64,000 nt of DNA from Timema cristinae (taxonomy: Eukaryota > Arthropoda > Insecta > Phasmatodea > Timematidae). Numbering within the stretch: position 1 is the first letter of the stretch; every line of letters starts with the position of its first letter. Position numbers and translations under genes: made by a program. A model generated the notes under the pieces. It ran no database searches, was not told where the DNA came from, and was given only the letters and a program-made list of their open reading frames with translations. The stretch spans positions 37,305,620 through 37,369,619 of the forward strand of contig JBCFYV010000001.1 in assembly GCA_039000515.1 (NCBI GenBank). Reading direction: 5' to 3'. This document shows positions 12,166 through 24,577 of the stretch, one piece after another.

Positions 12166-12592
12166 CATTGAAGTTGGTCTTGATGGATAATTGATAATTA
12201 ATTAGCACCTTGGACTTCTAATGAGAGTGGATTATAAACTAGGCCTACTCATATTATATGTTATCAATCTATACTTTAAATCCAGGATCGAACACTAATC
12301 TCTGTCCAGCTGTACTAGATGGATATTATTCCAATTGATGGTTTTCCATCCTCTTTCCAGGTGAGGACCGTGAATAATCTTAAAGTTAATCTTACTCGTC
12401 CTGCGCATTTAAAATACTTGGTGACATTTTTAGACATTTTTAGCGGGTGTTTAGCACAAAAATAAATCAAAACTTCAAAATACCATATGATACTTTTATC
12501 TGCCTTTCGACTTAGTTCGCAAACTTGCCCCCTAGGGGGACTATTCATTTCATACGGCAATGAGTTTATTCAAGGACATTACATTTCACCAG

Positions 12593-12893
12593 TCAACCCT
12601 CAGTGATCTTGGGGTAGAGTGCTCTTCACAGGACTCGTTGTTTGTGAGTTCAAACCCAGCTTGGGTCAACGGATTTTTCTTGAGCTATAAAAATCCATAG
12701 CACAACTTCCTTCGAAAGGGAATTAAAACAGTGGGACCAATGTCGATTGTGGTATTAAAAGAAACCTAGAAGTTATTGGAAAATACCTTTCCCGGCCAAA
12801 TTGATAATTTCATTCGCTCTCGCTCATAGAAATTCTCGTGTGCTGATATAGTCTGTCGGTTCAGAATACCTCAAATAAATAAATGAAAAAAAA
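12593..12893 (+). mobile_element. SINE-C copy
   Basis: The head has GATCTTGGGGTAGAGTGCTC and B box GAGTTCAAACCC. The body contains TTCTTGAGCTATAAAAATCC and TAGAAATTCTCGTGTGCTGA; the tail is CCTCAAATAAATAAATGAAA. Copies at 28760 and 58414 match over their whole length. Confidence 0.8.
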
Positions 12894-13733
12894 TTGACAT
12901 TTAACAAAAACGGTAATTTTACTTAAAAAATCAATAGCGTAATTTCTACCATTTATAGCAATTGGATTTATATTTCTAACTGACGACTGATTTATGTATT
13001 GTATGTGCATGTCTGTTGTTAGGGGTTGCGGCGCATCATTATTATTTTTATCGGCACCAGCCTTTCAAGTAATTATTTTTAATATAGGAGGGGAGTCACG
13101 ATCGTGATCATACAAGCCGATATGGCTGAACTGAACTGAGATGTCTCGGAAGATAGCAGGCACTCAGCTGTATGGCCAGACTTATCGTCATTGCTACATG
13201 TAACGCTCCTCTATGGCTAAATGCTGAGATACTTGTAGCTTCAATTAGAGTCGTATTTACTGCTCATCTGGCCGTAACCTTAAATTACCTGGGCGCATTA
13301 TTCCAGTGTCATTTGCCACAACTTAAAACGGCATTTACCAGTATAATGGCTTTTCGACCACGTAGCTACTCAAATTAGACTCAAAAGTGACGCAAGTAAA
13401 ATATAAATTATCAGCCAGTAGTTTGCGCGTCACTACTAATGTATTTCAATAGCGGTTCGCTGACTGATTTATAACCTGTTTACGACGCGTCGGTAATCAG
13501 TCACTGGAAACGCATCATGCTAGGCGCCGGGCTACCCCAGTTACGGACTCAGACATCACGACTGAATAAATTATTGAACATTTAATGTATTATTCAAGGT
13601 CACTTTCTTTCGACATGCTATACATTTTGCACCAGTTTGCTGCAGTTCCTTTGCCGCGACGAGTAGTTTGGAGTTTGTATTTTTTTTCAATGATCTATAG
13701 ATGAATACAAACTCTTCTTTGGTTTCTTATACC

Positions 13734-13772
<39 letters not shown>
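13734..13772. repeat. AAT microsatellite
   Basis: About 13 ATA/AAT units, followed by sequence with no SINE body. Confidence 0.9.
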
Positions 13773-14226
13773 TTCAATTTCCTTTATCATAGTGCTGGCC
13801 AACAGTCGTAAGACCTATAACAGGCCAGCATTGAAAGTACACAAGTACATTACAAATACAAATATTTACACGAGAAAATAGGATAAAACAAAAATGGCTA
13901 AATAATGTTATATAATGATTAATAGTTACAAAAAAAGTAATTAATAATGATAATAATAAAAAATAGCAATAATAACAAAAAACTAAAGAGTGGTTAAAAG
14001 TAGTAACAATATGCAGAATATTGTAAAATTGAGATATTTATTATAGGCAGAACCTCTTAGTGATACATTATTGATATGGGATTTCCTTAAATAACTCTCT
14101 GAGTTTAGCTTTTCTTTTATTATAAAAGTCAAATTCGACAAATCTAGAATTGGCGCTATGGATACAACGACCTATAGGGCTTACCATATAAGAGCTATTA
14201 AGAAAAAATAATTTTGCAAATTTGCA

Positions 14227-14228
<2 letters not shown>

Positions 14229-14276
<48 letters not shown>

Positions 14277-14277
14277 G
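14229..14277. repeat. AAT microsatellite
   Basis: About 16 AAT units. A poly-tyrosine open frame across it on the minus strand is an artefact. Confidence 0.9.
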
Positions 14278-14702
14278 AGAACCAAATCCTCATCGGTACT
14301 CGAGTCACTAGACTTTATATCAATAATATTAAATATTCTGGAAGCCCGAAGAAGGTGCTTGCAGATAGATAGTGTAAGAAACGATTGAAATACCACACAC
14401 AACTTATGCATTGCACCGTATGCGAAACATAACTAACAATAAGTTACCGACTTGTTTACGACTTAAATCACTAACTAATCCACTCACAGTTGAGTATCTA
14501 CGTGGGTGAAAGACCTGATACTACATACTTAGCGATGGCGTCTGGATGTGAAATAACTGGACAGCAACCAAACTTGTAAACCAATAGTAAATATCTACTC
14601 GGTGCCACCCGGAATCAAACCAGAGTATCCTAGACATGTGCTGGATCGCTATAACCTTGGATATGCGCTAAAATGGTCTCATTTTTTAAATTATTTTTAG
14701 AG

Positions 14703-14912
14703 AGAACCCCCGGTCCCGGCACAGATTTATCTGATTTCCAAACCCTTCCTTCACCTCTGACAAGACATCTTGTGAATGTGAGGAGTGCCAGGCCTCCACC
14801 GTGGTTCGGATTCCACGTTAAACTGTAGGTCCTTCATTTCATCTCACAATCACCCTACCATTACACATTAGCGTAAGTGCGTATAACCCGAACGGGTAGT
14901 AAGACGCGGTGC

Positions 14913-14957
<45 letters not shown>
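14703..14957 (+). mobile_element. SINE-A, 5'-truncated
   Basis: It begins at CCCCCGGTCCCGGCACAG, lacks the A box, and keeps the whole body and the tail GTAGTAAGACGCGGTGCT with about ten AAT units. Confidence 0.85.
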
Positions 14958-14958
<1 letters not shown>

Positions 14959-15075
14959 GAACCTAATCGGACCGTTAGAAAAGTTACTAGATCTAATTTC
15001 ACGTATTCACACATCAGTTCGTGTGATATTGCTTCAACTGTCAATTTTGATGCCTATAAAATAACACTAACGATA

Positions 15076-15170
15076 TAGTCAAATGTTATCAATGTTGACC
15101 GCAAAGAAATGTTTTATTTTTAAAGCGTTACTTTTAGCCAAAATTCTACTATAAAGGTGTACCGTGTGAG
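15076..15170 (+). repeat. Dispersed repeat G
   Basis: It begins ATGTTATCAATGTTGACCGC and ends near TTCTACTATAAAGG. Related copies lie at 27800, 44262, 48336 and (inverted) 61745. Class unknown. Confidence 0.5.
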
Positions 15171-15559
15171 ACACACTTTAGTGATGAACAGGAGACATAA
15201 AAAAAAGTTCATACAGTCATGTGTCTCATTTGACTTTTCTTCCAAGTTATAGTCATGTTTTTACTCCAGTAATAAAGAGCTACTTAACATTATAGGAAGT
15301 GCTCAAAATGGCTTGCAATGCAGTGTATTTTTGAAAGAGTGCAGCATTCTAAGACATGACGACTGCATGCTAGTATTCAGGCCGAAGGTGGACATTTTGA
15401 ACGCTTCATATAGTGTTAGCAGCTCCACATTACTGGAGTATAAACATGATTATAACTGGGAAACAAGGTTGAATGGGACACATGGGTATTTTAATTTTTC
15501 ATTATTTTTGTGTCTCAGGTCCACCACTGAGATGGGTTCCATATGTACACTCTGTATAA

Positions 15560-15706
15560 TATATTATTATTAGCACCGCGTCTTACTACCCGTCCGGGTT
15601 ATACGCATTTACGCTAATGTGTAATGGTAGGGTGATTGTGAGATGAAATGGAGGACCTACAGTTTAACGTGGGATCCGAACCACGGTGGAGGCCGGGCAT
15701 TCCTGT
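15560..15706 (-). mobile_element. SINE-A, truncated
   Basis: The tail and 3' half only (GCACCGCGTCTTACTACCCG to GGTGGAGGCCGGGCATTCC) in reverse orientation. Confidence 0.85.
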
Positions 15707-15969
15707 ATAATATAAACTGTAGAGTTTGATACTGTTTCTCAGGTATAAGGTCCGCCCCCGGAATTCCCAACGCTCAAGTCTTCTGGAAAGTGTGAAGTTT
15801 TGTATCACGACCGGAAGATGAGAGGGCATAAATTATCGTTCTTTCTCCAGTCTTTTCTCAAATGGGGCATTATTAGCACGCGCCAATAGATATTTGCATA
15901 GTCACGAAACGTAAATCTGGGATAAGTATAACTGAAAAAAATAGGTCAGCCTCTTAGATACTCTTAAGA

Positions 15970-16268
15970 CAGCGTTTTTCAACCGATGTGCTGAGAGAGT
16001 TTGGGAGAAAGATCAACACGAAGCGAGGTAAAAGAAAAAAAAATTGAGGAACACAAAATATATATTTTTAAGCCCATGATCAACTTTTTTTTTGGTTTTA
16101 TCAAATAACACAGTTATTAAAATTTTAGCCACTGAACTTTTAAACACAATCTTACTACTAGTTTTTTGAATTATAAAATCTTTCCTTAAAAAAACTGATG
16201 GTATGCCATGTACATTTCTATCACCTTGATCAGTGTACCTTGAGTTGAAAAAGGTTGAAAAATCGCTG
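15970..16268. mobile_element. hAT-type MITE
   Basis: Terminal inverted repeats CAGCGTTTTTCAACC and GGTTGAAAAATCGCTG enclose about 300 bp. The flanks TCTTAAGA and TTATAAGA agree at six of eight bases, as expected for an old 8-bp hAT target duplication. There is no transposase. Confidence 0.65.
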
Positions 16269-16300
16269 TTATAAGATATGAAAATATCTTTAATTTGGGT

Positions 16301-16620
16301 GGTGACCTGGTGGTCTAGGGGTAAGGTGTCAGACTTCTGTGCTGGCGGCCTGGGTTCAATTCTCGGTCCCGGCACAGATTTATCTGATTTCCAAACCCTT
16401 CCTTCACCTCTGACCAGGCATCTTGTGAATGTGGGGAATGCCAGGCCTCCACCGTGGTTCGGATTCCACGTTAAACTGTAGGTCCTTCATTTCATCTCAC
16501 AATCACCCTACCATTACACATTAGCGTAAGTGCGTATAACCCGAACGGGTAGTAAGACGCGGTGCTAATATAATAATAATATAATAATAATAATAATAAT
16601 AATAATATAATAATAATAAA
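16301..16620 (+). mobile_element. SINE-A, full length
   Basis: The A box lies in TGGTGGTCTAGGGGTAAGG and the B box is GGTTCAATTC. The body is intact and it ends GACGCGGTGCTAATATAAT with an AAT-rich tail. It directly follows the MITE at 15970-16268. Confidence 0.92.
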
Positions 16621-16639
16621 AATAATTAATTTTGGTGTT

Positions 16640-17060
16640 TATAATCGTTATACATCTTTAAACTCACACTTCTTATCCTCTTACTCACATTTCTGACCAT
16701 CTTTTCAGTCACATTTTTAATAATATTGTCACTCATAATTCTGATCATGCTTTTATTCATATTTCTGAACACCCTTCCACTCACAATTACGGCTACTCTT
16801 TTATGCACATTAAATGATGATCCTCTCAAACATATTTTTGATCCCCCTTCCACTCACAATTATGGCCACTCTTTTATGCACATTAAATGCGGATTCTCTC
16901 GCCATATTTTTGATACCCCTTCCACTCACAATTATGACCACTCTTTATGCACATTAAATTATCATCCTTTCACTCATATTTTTATCACACTTTCATTCAC
17001 AAATATGATTACGCTCTTAGTCACATTTGTTATCACCTTTTCACCACATTTTTGATCATC
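16640..17060. repeat. Irregular tandem repeat, about 71-bp unit
   Basis: CCTTCCACTCACAATTATGG recurs at about 16776, 16847 and 16918, with CTTTTATGCACATTAAATG 25 bases on. Looser 24-bp subunits (ACTCACATTTCTGACCATC) flank it. A 109-codon open frame through it is a by-product. Confidence 0.75.
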
Positions 17061-17764
17061 ATCAACATTCTTTCACTTAAAATGTTATCTTATCACTTAT
17101 CAGGATAAAATATTATAATCGTGAATATTTTTGACCTGAGTTTATGATAAATCTTTACTTTTTATGTGTGTCGGAACTTAAAAAATTGGATTTTTCAGTT
17201 TAACGATTTTGTTTAAAACTTATATCTGCGAAATGTTTGACATGGCAAAGCAAACTGTATACTCTACTTGCTTTTTGGGAGAAAATTTGAGTAAGTGTAG
17301 TTTACTGATGACGTGATTTTTTTAAATTTGAATATTTTAATAAATGCCTCTAGCTATTTGCTTCGATAACTGTTAAATCTGTTAAATGTTTACATAATAA
17401 ATAATTATGTAGATAGCTCTAATGATTTTTCAAAATCGATGTTTGAAACTTTTTTTATATAATAATAAATAATGTTTGCTGGTTTTATAAAATACACTAA
17501 TTTAAGGGTACTTTCCTTAAGATAAATTTTAGGAAATTTTAAATATTTCAAAAATGGCTTTAATTGTTTTTCATGATAAATAAGAATGTATTTTGATTTC
17601 TATAAATGTAAATCATTTAAGGGTAGTTTTGAATAAACTTGTGATTTATGATTTTCTTTCAACTTTCATAACAAAATTTAGAAGTTTTGTCCCATTGTGT
17701 GTACCATTTTTTATACTCCTTTCACTCACATTTCGATGATCTGCGATCACTTTTACATGACAAA

Positions 17765-19235
17765 CAAGTGTTGATAGTTAATTTTCTTTGAACAACCTAG
17801 TGTTGAAGTTAATTAGTCTTTGAACACCTAGTGTTGATTTTATTTAGTCTTGAAACCTATTTGATAGTTAAATTGTCCTTTGAAACCTAGTGTTGATGTA
17901 ATAGTACGTTACAACAGTCTGTTTCAATAGTTTCTGAGAACCCTAGATATTAATTATGCTTGACAACCTATGCTGATATTTAATTAGTTCTGAAAAACTG
18001 TGCGATATTTAATTAGTCTTAAAAACCTTGGGGTGATATTTAATAGTCTCTGAAAACCTAGTAATGATAGTATTACTGTGAAAACACTGTTTAATAGTTT
18101 ATATCTCTGAAAACTAGTAATGATAGTTAATTAGTCTCTAAAAAACTCTAATGTGATAGGTAATTAGTCCTTGAACACTAGTGCTGATATTTATTAGTCT
18201 CGAAAACTATGTGATATTAATTAGTCTCTAAACAACTTGGGGTGTATTTATTTTCTTGAACAACTAGTAATGTAGTTATTTACTGTAAAACATAGTTTTA
18301 TTAGTTACTAATCTTGAACAACCTGTGTGATAGTTATTATCCTCTAAACAACTCTAGTGGTGATATTTAATTAGTCATTGTGAACAACCTATGGTGATAT
18401 TTATATCTGTCTCTCATAACAACCTAGTGCTGATATTCAATTAGTCCTCTGAACAACCTAGTGTGATATTAATTAGTCCTTCTGAACAACCCTAGTGCTG
18501 ATATTTAATTAGTCCTTGAACAACCCTAGTGCTGATATTTAATTAGTCCTCTGAAAACCCTAGTGTGATATTTAATTAGTCCTCTGAACAACCCTAGTGT
18601 GATATTTAATTAGTCCTCTAAACAACTCTAGTGGTGATATTTAATTAGTCCTCTGAACAACCCTAGTGCTGATATTTAATTAGTCCTCTAAACAACCCTA
18701 GTGTGATATTTCAATTAGTCCTCTGAACAACCCTATGTATGATATTTAATTAGTCTCTGAACAACCCTAGTGCTGATATCAATTAGTTCTCTGAACAAAC
18801 TAGTGCTGATATTTAATAGTCCTCTGAACAACCCTAGTGCTGTATTTATTATTCTTGAACACCCTAGTGCTGATATTTAATTATCCTCTGAACAACCTAG
18901 TGCTGTATTTAATTAGTCTCTAAACAACCTTGGTGATAGTTAATTAGTCCTCTAAACAACTCTAGTGGTGATATTTAATTAGTCCTCTGAACAACCTAGT
19001 GCTGATATTTAATTAGTCCTCTGAACAACCCTAGTGCTGATATTTAATTAGTCATCTGGAACAACCCTAGTGGTGATATTTAATTAGTCATCTGGTACAC
19101 ACTCTGGTGTTGATAATTAATTAGTCCTCTAAAAACCTGTAGTGATATTAATTAGTCTCTGGAACACCTATGCTGATATTTAATTAGTCCTCTGGACACA
19201 CCCTATAGTTTGATTGTTATTAGTCTGCAGGAGTG
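17765..19235. repeat. 35-bp tandem array, about 43 copies, many small deletions
   Basis: The unit is CTGAACAACCCTAGTGCTGA followed by TATTTAATTAGTCCT. Central copies (18480-19080) are clean. The left third has frequent one-base losses, mostly at doublets and short runs. Confidence 0.9.
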
Positions 19236-19419
19236 AGCATTGTCTCTAGAACATCGTGTCTGTTGAAACTTCTAGTTATTTGTATCTCGCCATAGCCACT
19301 CAACAGGTGGTAGCAACTTTGTTTTGTTCTTAAACTTTCAAAAACTTTCAATTTAAATAAAAGAAAGCTTTGTCATGTTCGTTATTGAACAAGCAAGTTT
19401 CACAGCAAACAAACTACCG

Positions 19420-19490
19420 TGTCTGAGTGGCTAAGTGGCAGAGGGGTTGATTGAATGTCTGGTAGAACGTGGTTCGAGCCAGATGAGGTT
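19420..19490 (+). mobile_element. tRNA-like SINE head fragment
   Basis: GTCTGAGTGGCTAAGTGGCA resembles an A box of a Leu/Ser-type tRNA and GTGGTTCGAGCC a B box. No matching body is seen elsewhere in the window. Confidence 0.4.
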
Positions 19491-19654
19491 TATTTGAGGA
19501 TCTGTTTATGGGTTTGTCTTATATATTCTCCACCCATAAATTACAATTATTCCATCTAATAAGTTTTAGCGGATTAGTAAAACTGTTGTCCACGAGTTAT
19601 TTAAGGCAAGTCTAAAAAATTAATTTTAGATTTGGTTTGATTTTAGGCCTATGA

Positions 19655-19950
19655 AAATTAAAATCAGCTTACAGACACCTTAAGAAAGGACTAACAGACA
19701 CTTTGAGAAAGGGCTAAAAGACTTAATAACAGCTGTGCAGACGCCTTAATAAAGGACTAACAGACATTGCAGACTTAAGATCAGTTGTGCAGACAACTTA
19801 AGAGAGGACTAACAGACACTTTGAGAAAGGGCTCAAGTACTTAATAACAGTTCAGAATAAAGAACTAACATACTGTGCAGATACTTTGAGAAAGTACTAA
19901 CCAATTTAAGATCAGTTTTGAAAATAGCTTAAGAAATGACTATCATACTA
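19655..19950. repeat. Irregular tandem repeat, about 62-bp unit
   Basis: Phrases AGGACTAACAGACACTTTGA and GCTGTGCAGACGCCTTAA recur with variation four to five times. No coding potential. Confidence 0.7.
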
Positions 19951-19959
19951 AATTTATTA

Positions 19960-20237
19960 TTATATTATTATTATTAGCACCGCGTCTTACTACCCGTTCG
20001 GATTATACGCACTTACGCTAATGTGTAATGGTAGGGTGATTGTGAGATGAAATGGAGGACCTACAGTTTAACGTGGAATCCGAACCACGGTGGAGGCCTG
20101 GCATTCCCCACATTCACAAGATGTCTTGTCAGAGGTGAGGGAAGGGTTTGGTAATCAGGTAAATTTGTGCCGGGACCGAGGATTAACCCGGACCCCAGCA
20201 CAGAAGTCCGACACCTTACCCCTAGACCACCAGGTCA
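19960..20237 (-). mobile_element. SINE-A, near full length
   Basis: Reverse orientation from AAT tail and GCACCGCGTCTTACTACCCG to CCCTAGACCACCAGGTCACC (A box). The B-box region reads GGATTAACCCGG, a decayed form. Confidence 0.9.
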
Positions 20238-20298
20238 CCTAATCCCTATGTAAAAATAGAAGTAGAATATTATAACTTGTGTTGTCTTATTTAATAAT

Positions 20299-20544
20299 AT
20301 TTAGCACCACGTCTTACTACCCGTTCGGGTTATACGCTTAAGTACTAATTACGCTAATGAATTAGGAATTGGGAAGGTTTAATTAGAGGAAGTGAACCCA
20401 CATTTGCGTGGAGGGAGAGTGGAAAACCATTTAGGAAAACCACCCCTAGTTCACCCGACCGAGATTAGAACCTCGATCTCCCCGTCCTCAGCAGTCGAGC
20501 TCAATACGACTAGCGCGTTAGCCAACTACGCCACCGAGGCGGGT
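20299..20544 (-). mobile_element. SINE-B, full length, with target duplication
   Basis: It runs from tail TAGCACCACGTCTTACTACC to head GCCAACTACGCCACCGAGGC. The flanks GTTGTCTTATTTAA and GTTGTCTGATTTAA form a 14-bp target duplication with one mismatch. Confidence 0.93.
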
Positions 20545-21407
20545 GTTGTTGTCTGATTTAAGTTAGTTTGTAAATCGTGAGCGGATAAAGCCCCGTACTT
20601 GGAAGGTTCAAATAGAATCCTACGTTACAAGATGACCTCACCAGATCTTGGTTCACGGCCCGTTATAAATCGAGACGTTTATAATTTCTATGCGGTCTTT
20701 GTTATCACGCACGGGACTTACTCCAAGGTGTAAAGACCACAGTCCAATGTTCATAGAGAGAGTCATTTAAAACGCGTACGCGGCGGGCTTTAGAATAGTT
20801 TTGATTGCGCATGCTCAATGTAAGCAATGAAACCATCTTGCACAAACGTACCTCAGTAGAGGACATGCTTTCTCCCGTCTGTAAGAATCCTGAGAGAGAA
20901 TAACCCAACTATAAATTTTACATAGATTTTAAGTTTTCTATGTTTAATTTTAAGCGAAACGTTTAATAATTTTTACCCTTTACACCACGATGAGAACTTT
21001 AAATCGGCCCTTTTGTCTATCTCAACTCTAACAGTTTTGTGTGGGTAGAACAGTAAATTATAATTTCTTAGCAAATTATATAAATACAAAGAGAACTATT
21101 TTATTTACCGACGTACAATCATATACCAACTCATAATTCTCATGGCGATGTAAACAAAGAATTATACAGTTGAGCCACTGCCCACACAGAAGGAAAGATG
21201 GAAATTTGCTAGGAAAATTTGGGCTTTTATTGAAAGGTACTATGTTTTCTGACATTCTGGACACAAAACTTTTAAAATTAGTCTTAGTTGGTAAAAATCA
21301 GTACAGCCGTTTTCTCGTTATTTCAGTTACAAAAAGTGGGCTTATCAAATAACGTATAATTTAGATTTATTTGCATTCAACATTTACATTTTATGGAGTT
21401 TTTTTAA

Positions 21408-21455
21408 TACCGCGTCTTACTATCCATAGGGATTATACGCTTATGTACTAATTAC
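21408..21455 (-). mobile_element. SINE-B 3' part, interrupted by a SINE-A
   Basis: The tail TACCGCGTCTTACTATCCAT to GTACTAATTAC. The remainder of the same copy resumes at about 21730 after the inserted SINE-A. Confidence 0.8.
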
Positions 21456-21729
21456 GGGTGATCTGGTGGTCTAGGGGTAAGGTGTCAGACTTCTGTGCTG
21501 GCGGCCGGGGTTCAATCCTCGGTCCCGGCACAGATTTATCAGATTTACAAACCCTTCCTTCACCACTGACAAGACATCTTGTGAATGTGAGGAATACCAG
21601 GCCTCCACCGTGGTTCGGATTCCACGTTAAACTGTAGGTCATCCATTTCATCTCACAATCACCCTACCATTACACATTAGCGTAAGTGCGTATAACCCGA
21701 ACGGGTAGTAAGACGCGGTGTTAATAATA
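21456..21729 (+). mobile_element. SINE-A inserted in a SINE-B
   Basis: Full length with A box TGGTGGTCTAGGGGTAAGG and B box GGTTCAATCC. TACTAATTA occurs on both sides, which is the target duplication. Confidence 0.9.
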
Positions 21730-21931
21730 ATACTAATTATGCTGGAGGTTTTGGGAAGCGGAAGGTTATATTTAGATTAAGTAAACCCGCATTTGCGTGG
21801 AGGGAGAGGGTAAAACCGTCGTGGAAGAAACTCTGTGCACCCGGGCGAGATTCGAACCTCGATCTCCCCGTAATCGGCAGTCTAATCTACTGTGAGAGCG
21901 GCACGTTTGACTATGCGGCCACCGAAGCGGG
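21730..21931 (-). mobile_element. SINE-B 5' part, after the inserted SINE-A
   Basis: It continues from AATTATGCTGGAGG through CCCGCATTTGCGTGGAGGGA and the B box TTCGAACCTC to CGGCCACCGAAGCGGGT. Confidence 0.85.
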
Positions 21932-22092
21932 TTTTTAAAGTTGGTATTAGTTTTATATATTTTCTAAGTATTTACATGATCTATAAAAATATACAGCTGT
22001 ACATAATATGCCATGACGTATGCATGTGTGAAATTAGATCTAGTAACTTTTCTAACAGTCATTTACGGCGCTTCCTAATAAAATTTGACTGT

Positions 22093-22384
22093 ATTATTAT
22101 TTATTATTATTATTATTAGCACCGCGTTTTACTACCCGTTTGGGTTATACGCACTTACGCTAATGTGTAATGGTAGGGTGATTGTGAGATGAAATGAAGG
22201 ACCTACAGTTTAACGTGGAATCCGAACCACGGTGGAGACCTGGCATTCCTCACATTCACAAGATGTCTTGTCAGAGGTGAAGGAAGGGTTTGGTAATCAG
22301 ATAAATATTTGCCGGGACCGAGGATTGAACCCCGGCCGCTAGCATAGAAGTCTGACACCTTACCCCTAGACCACCAGGCCACCT
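22093..22384 (-). mobile_element. SINE-A, full length, with 13-bp target duplication
   Basis: AAATTTGACTGTA occurs just before the AAT tail (22081) and again right after the head (22385). Confidence 0.95.
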
Positions 22385-22479
22385 AAATTTGACTGTAGTT
22401 AAGCTACGAGCATCTAAGTGCGGTTAATAGCACTTAATGAGGCTCTTGAACTTGACTAGGGAATATCTAAATATTTCAT

Positions 22480-22985
22480 AGAAAATATATAACACACGCT
22501 ATACAAATAAATGGTACGACACATTCGTCCATAATTTTCTCATGTAGCTTGGGACAATATTTTCAAAAAGATGTAATCAGTAAAATGTTTCTCCAAAAAA
22601 CGAACCTACAGGTTTATTTATCGTGTTAAACACCCCACAGATATCTATATTTAACAAAATCGTTAGTGCCATTTTCGAGGAAAACTGAATTTTCCAAAAT
22701 CGACCATCAGTAAACTACCCATAATTTTAGAGCTAGAATTAAAATTACGATTGTTTCTTGAGGTATGACCATAGAACATCTAAATAACCAATTCGAACTA
22801 AACCCATAATATTTTTCAGTTGTAGTCCCAGGTACAAACAAACAAAATTGTAAAACCAACTTTTTTTTTTGTTTAAGCTTTGGGGGGGGGGGGAGTGCAT
22901 ACACAAAACGTTAAGATCCTACATAATCTCAAGGTAGAAAACGTTCACGATTATATTACTTTCTTTATATGAGAAAGTACACTTT
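22480..22985 (-). repeat. Dispersed repeat F
   Basis: It shares AAAATCGACCATCAGTAAAC and a TACTTTCT...AGAAAGTA end with copies at 24889 and 43426. It contains a 12-base G run at 22882-22893. Confidence 0.5.
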
Positions 22986-23352
22986 AGTATCTATCTCTTT
23001 CTCTCTCGGTCAATGATGGTCACTTGACTGGGTCAACCAATGGCACTGTGTGCCATTCCTATACGCGAGTCAACCTCGCACTGTTCTCAGGACCTTGAGA
23101 TCCTTGTCGATAATGTCAGTGTCACGAACTCTAGAGCGTACACAAAACAACACAACCAATGTTCAAGGCGTAAGTTGCGACTTTTCTTTGCATTGATTTT
23201 CTTTATAAGATTTTCGTAAAATATAATTTGTATCTACACCAGATACTATAATATAGACTATAGGACATCCGTGGTTTGACGGCTAGCAGAAGGTGCCTTA
23301 TTGCAAATATTGGCTGAAAGTCACTAATGTCAACCTTATCGGAAATATTTGT

Positions 23353-23598
23353 TTATTACCACGTCTTACTTTCCCGTTCGGGTTATACGTTTAAATACTA
23401 ATTACGCTAATGGGCTAGGAATTGGGAAGGTTGAATATAGAGGAAGTGAGCCTGAATTTACTTGGAGGGAGAATGGAAAACCATTTAAGAAAAAAGACCG
23501 TTCACCCAACCGAGAGTCTAACCTATATCTTTCCGTCCTCGGGAGTCTATCTCAACACAAAACTAGTGCGTTAACTAACCACGCCTCTGAGGCGGGTT
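23353..23598 (-). mobile_element. SINE-B, full length
   Basis: Tail TACCACGTCTTACTTTCCCG to head CACGCCTCTGAGGCGGG. ATCGGAAATA flanks both sides as a target duplication. Confidence 0.9.
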
Positions 23599-23836
23599 GA
23601 TCGGAAATAATAGTAATTTGCTGACTAATTACTATGTTATCAATAAAAGTTGTTATCAAATGGGTCTGATAATACTTCCCTAAGGATTAATGTGTTGTAA
23701 TTTATGTAACTTATTGAAAGAACAAATATATTAGTTTTTGTTTATGTTTTCCGGTTGTGGCAACAAGAGATATTATAGTACATATAATAATTAACTAAAC
23801 ATCATTATATTTATACTTGTGCCTTGTTATAATTGG

Positions 23837-24079
23837 CCAACCCGCCTCGGTGGCCTAGTTATCTAACGCGCTAGTTTAGTGTTGAGATAAACTGCCGAGG
23901 ATGGTGATATCGAGGTTCGAACTAGAGATGGTTTTACCTGATTGGTTTTTCACTCTCCTTCCACACAAATACGTGTTCACCGCCTCTATATCCAACCTTA
24001 TCAATTCAGAAACCGTTAGCGTACCTAGTACTTAAGTGTATACCCGAACGGTTAGTAAGACGTGATGTTAAGTATTATT
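23837..24079 (+). mobile_element. SINE-B, full length, with target duplication
   Basis: Head AACCCGCCTCGGTGGCCTAG, B box GAGGTTCGAACTAG, tail GTTAGTAAGACGTGATG. TTATAATTGG flanks it at 23827 and 24090. Confidence 0.92.
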
Positions 24080-24577
24080 ATTATGACTATTATAATTGGA
24101 CACCAAAATAACAAGATTATATAACGCCTCTGAGTGCTGGGAAGAGGGGAATATGGGGAAGGGAACACGAATCAAGTTTCCGTATCCACAGTTTTTAAAA
24201 TAAAGAATATTTTTACCAAACAAAATAAAATGTTGCTTCGGTAGCTAAAGTCATTAGTTACTTTTATACGCCTGAGTATCTAGAGATTTGAACAAGGCTC
24301 TTTATCTTCATTCAAAAAGTTTATGTTCAAATCTCATTGAGTTAATGATAATAAATATTATTCAAGAAATGTTGGGTATGTTACGTGAATAGTACTGCCA
24401 TCTGTTAGATAATCAAGAGACCTTTCTAATGCACTTTAGATTATGGTTAAAAGAGGTATATATCATATTTAGATTTTATTTTTATTTTTAAGCATTTGTT
24501 TCGACCCTTATGTAATTTGGGACATAAAAAAATCCTAGAAAATGTGTAAATATAACTTTCCATTTTTTCCCTTACGC

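Noticed and set aside
13050..13560. Possible small gene (68-codon frame at 13172)
   Set aside because: No splice sites, start context or motif; the stretch is only noted as less AT-rich than its surroundings and possibly regulatory.
14181..14411. Poly-tyrosine open frame
   Set aside because: It is an AAT microsatellite read on the minus strand.
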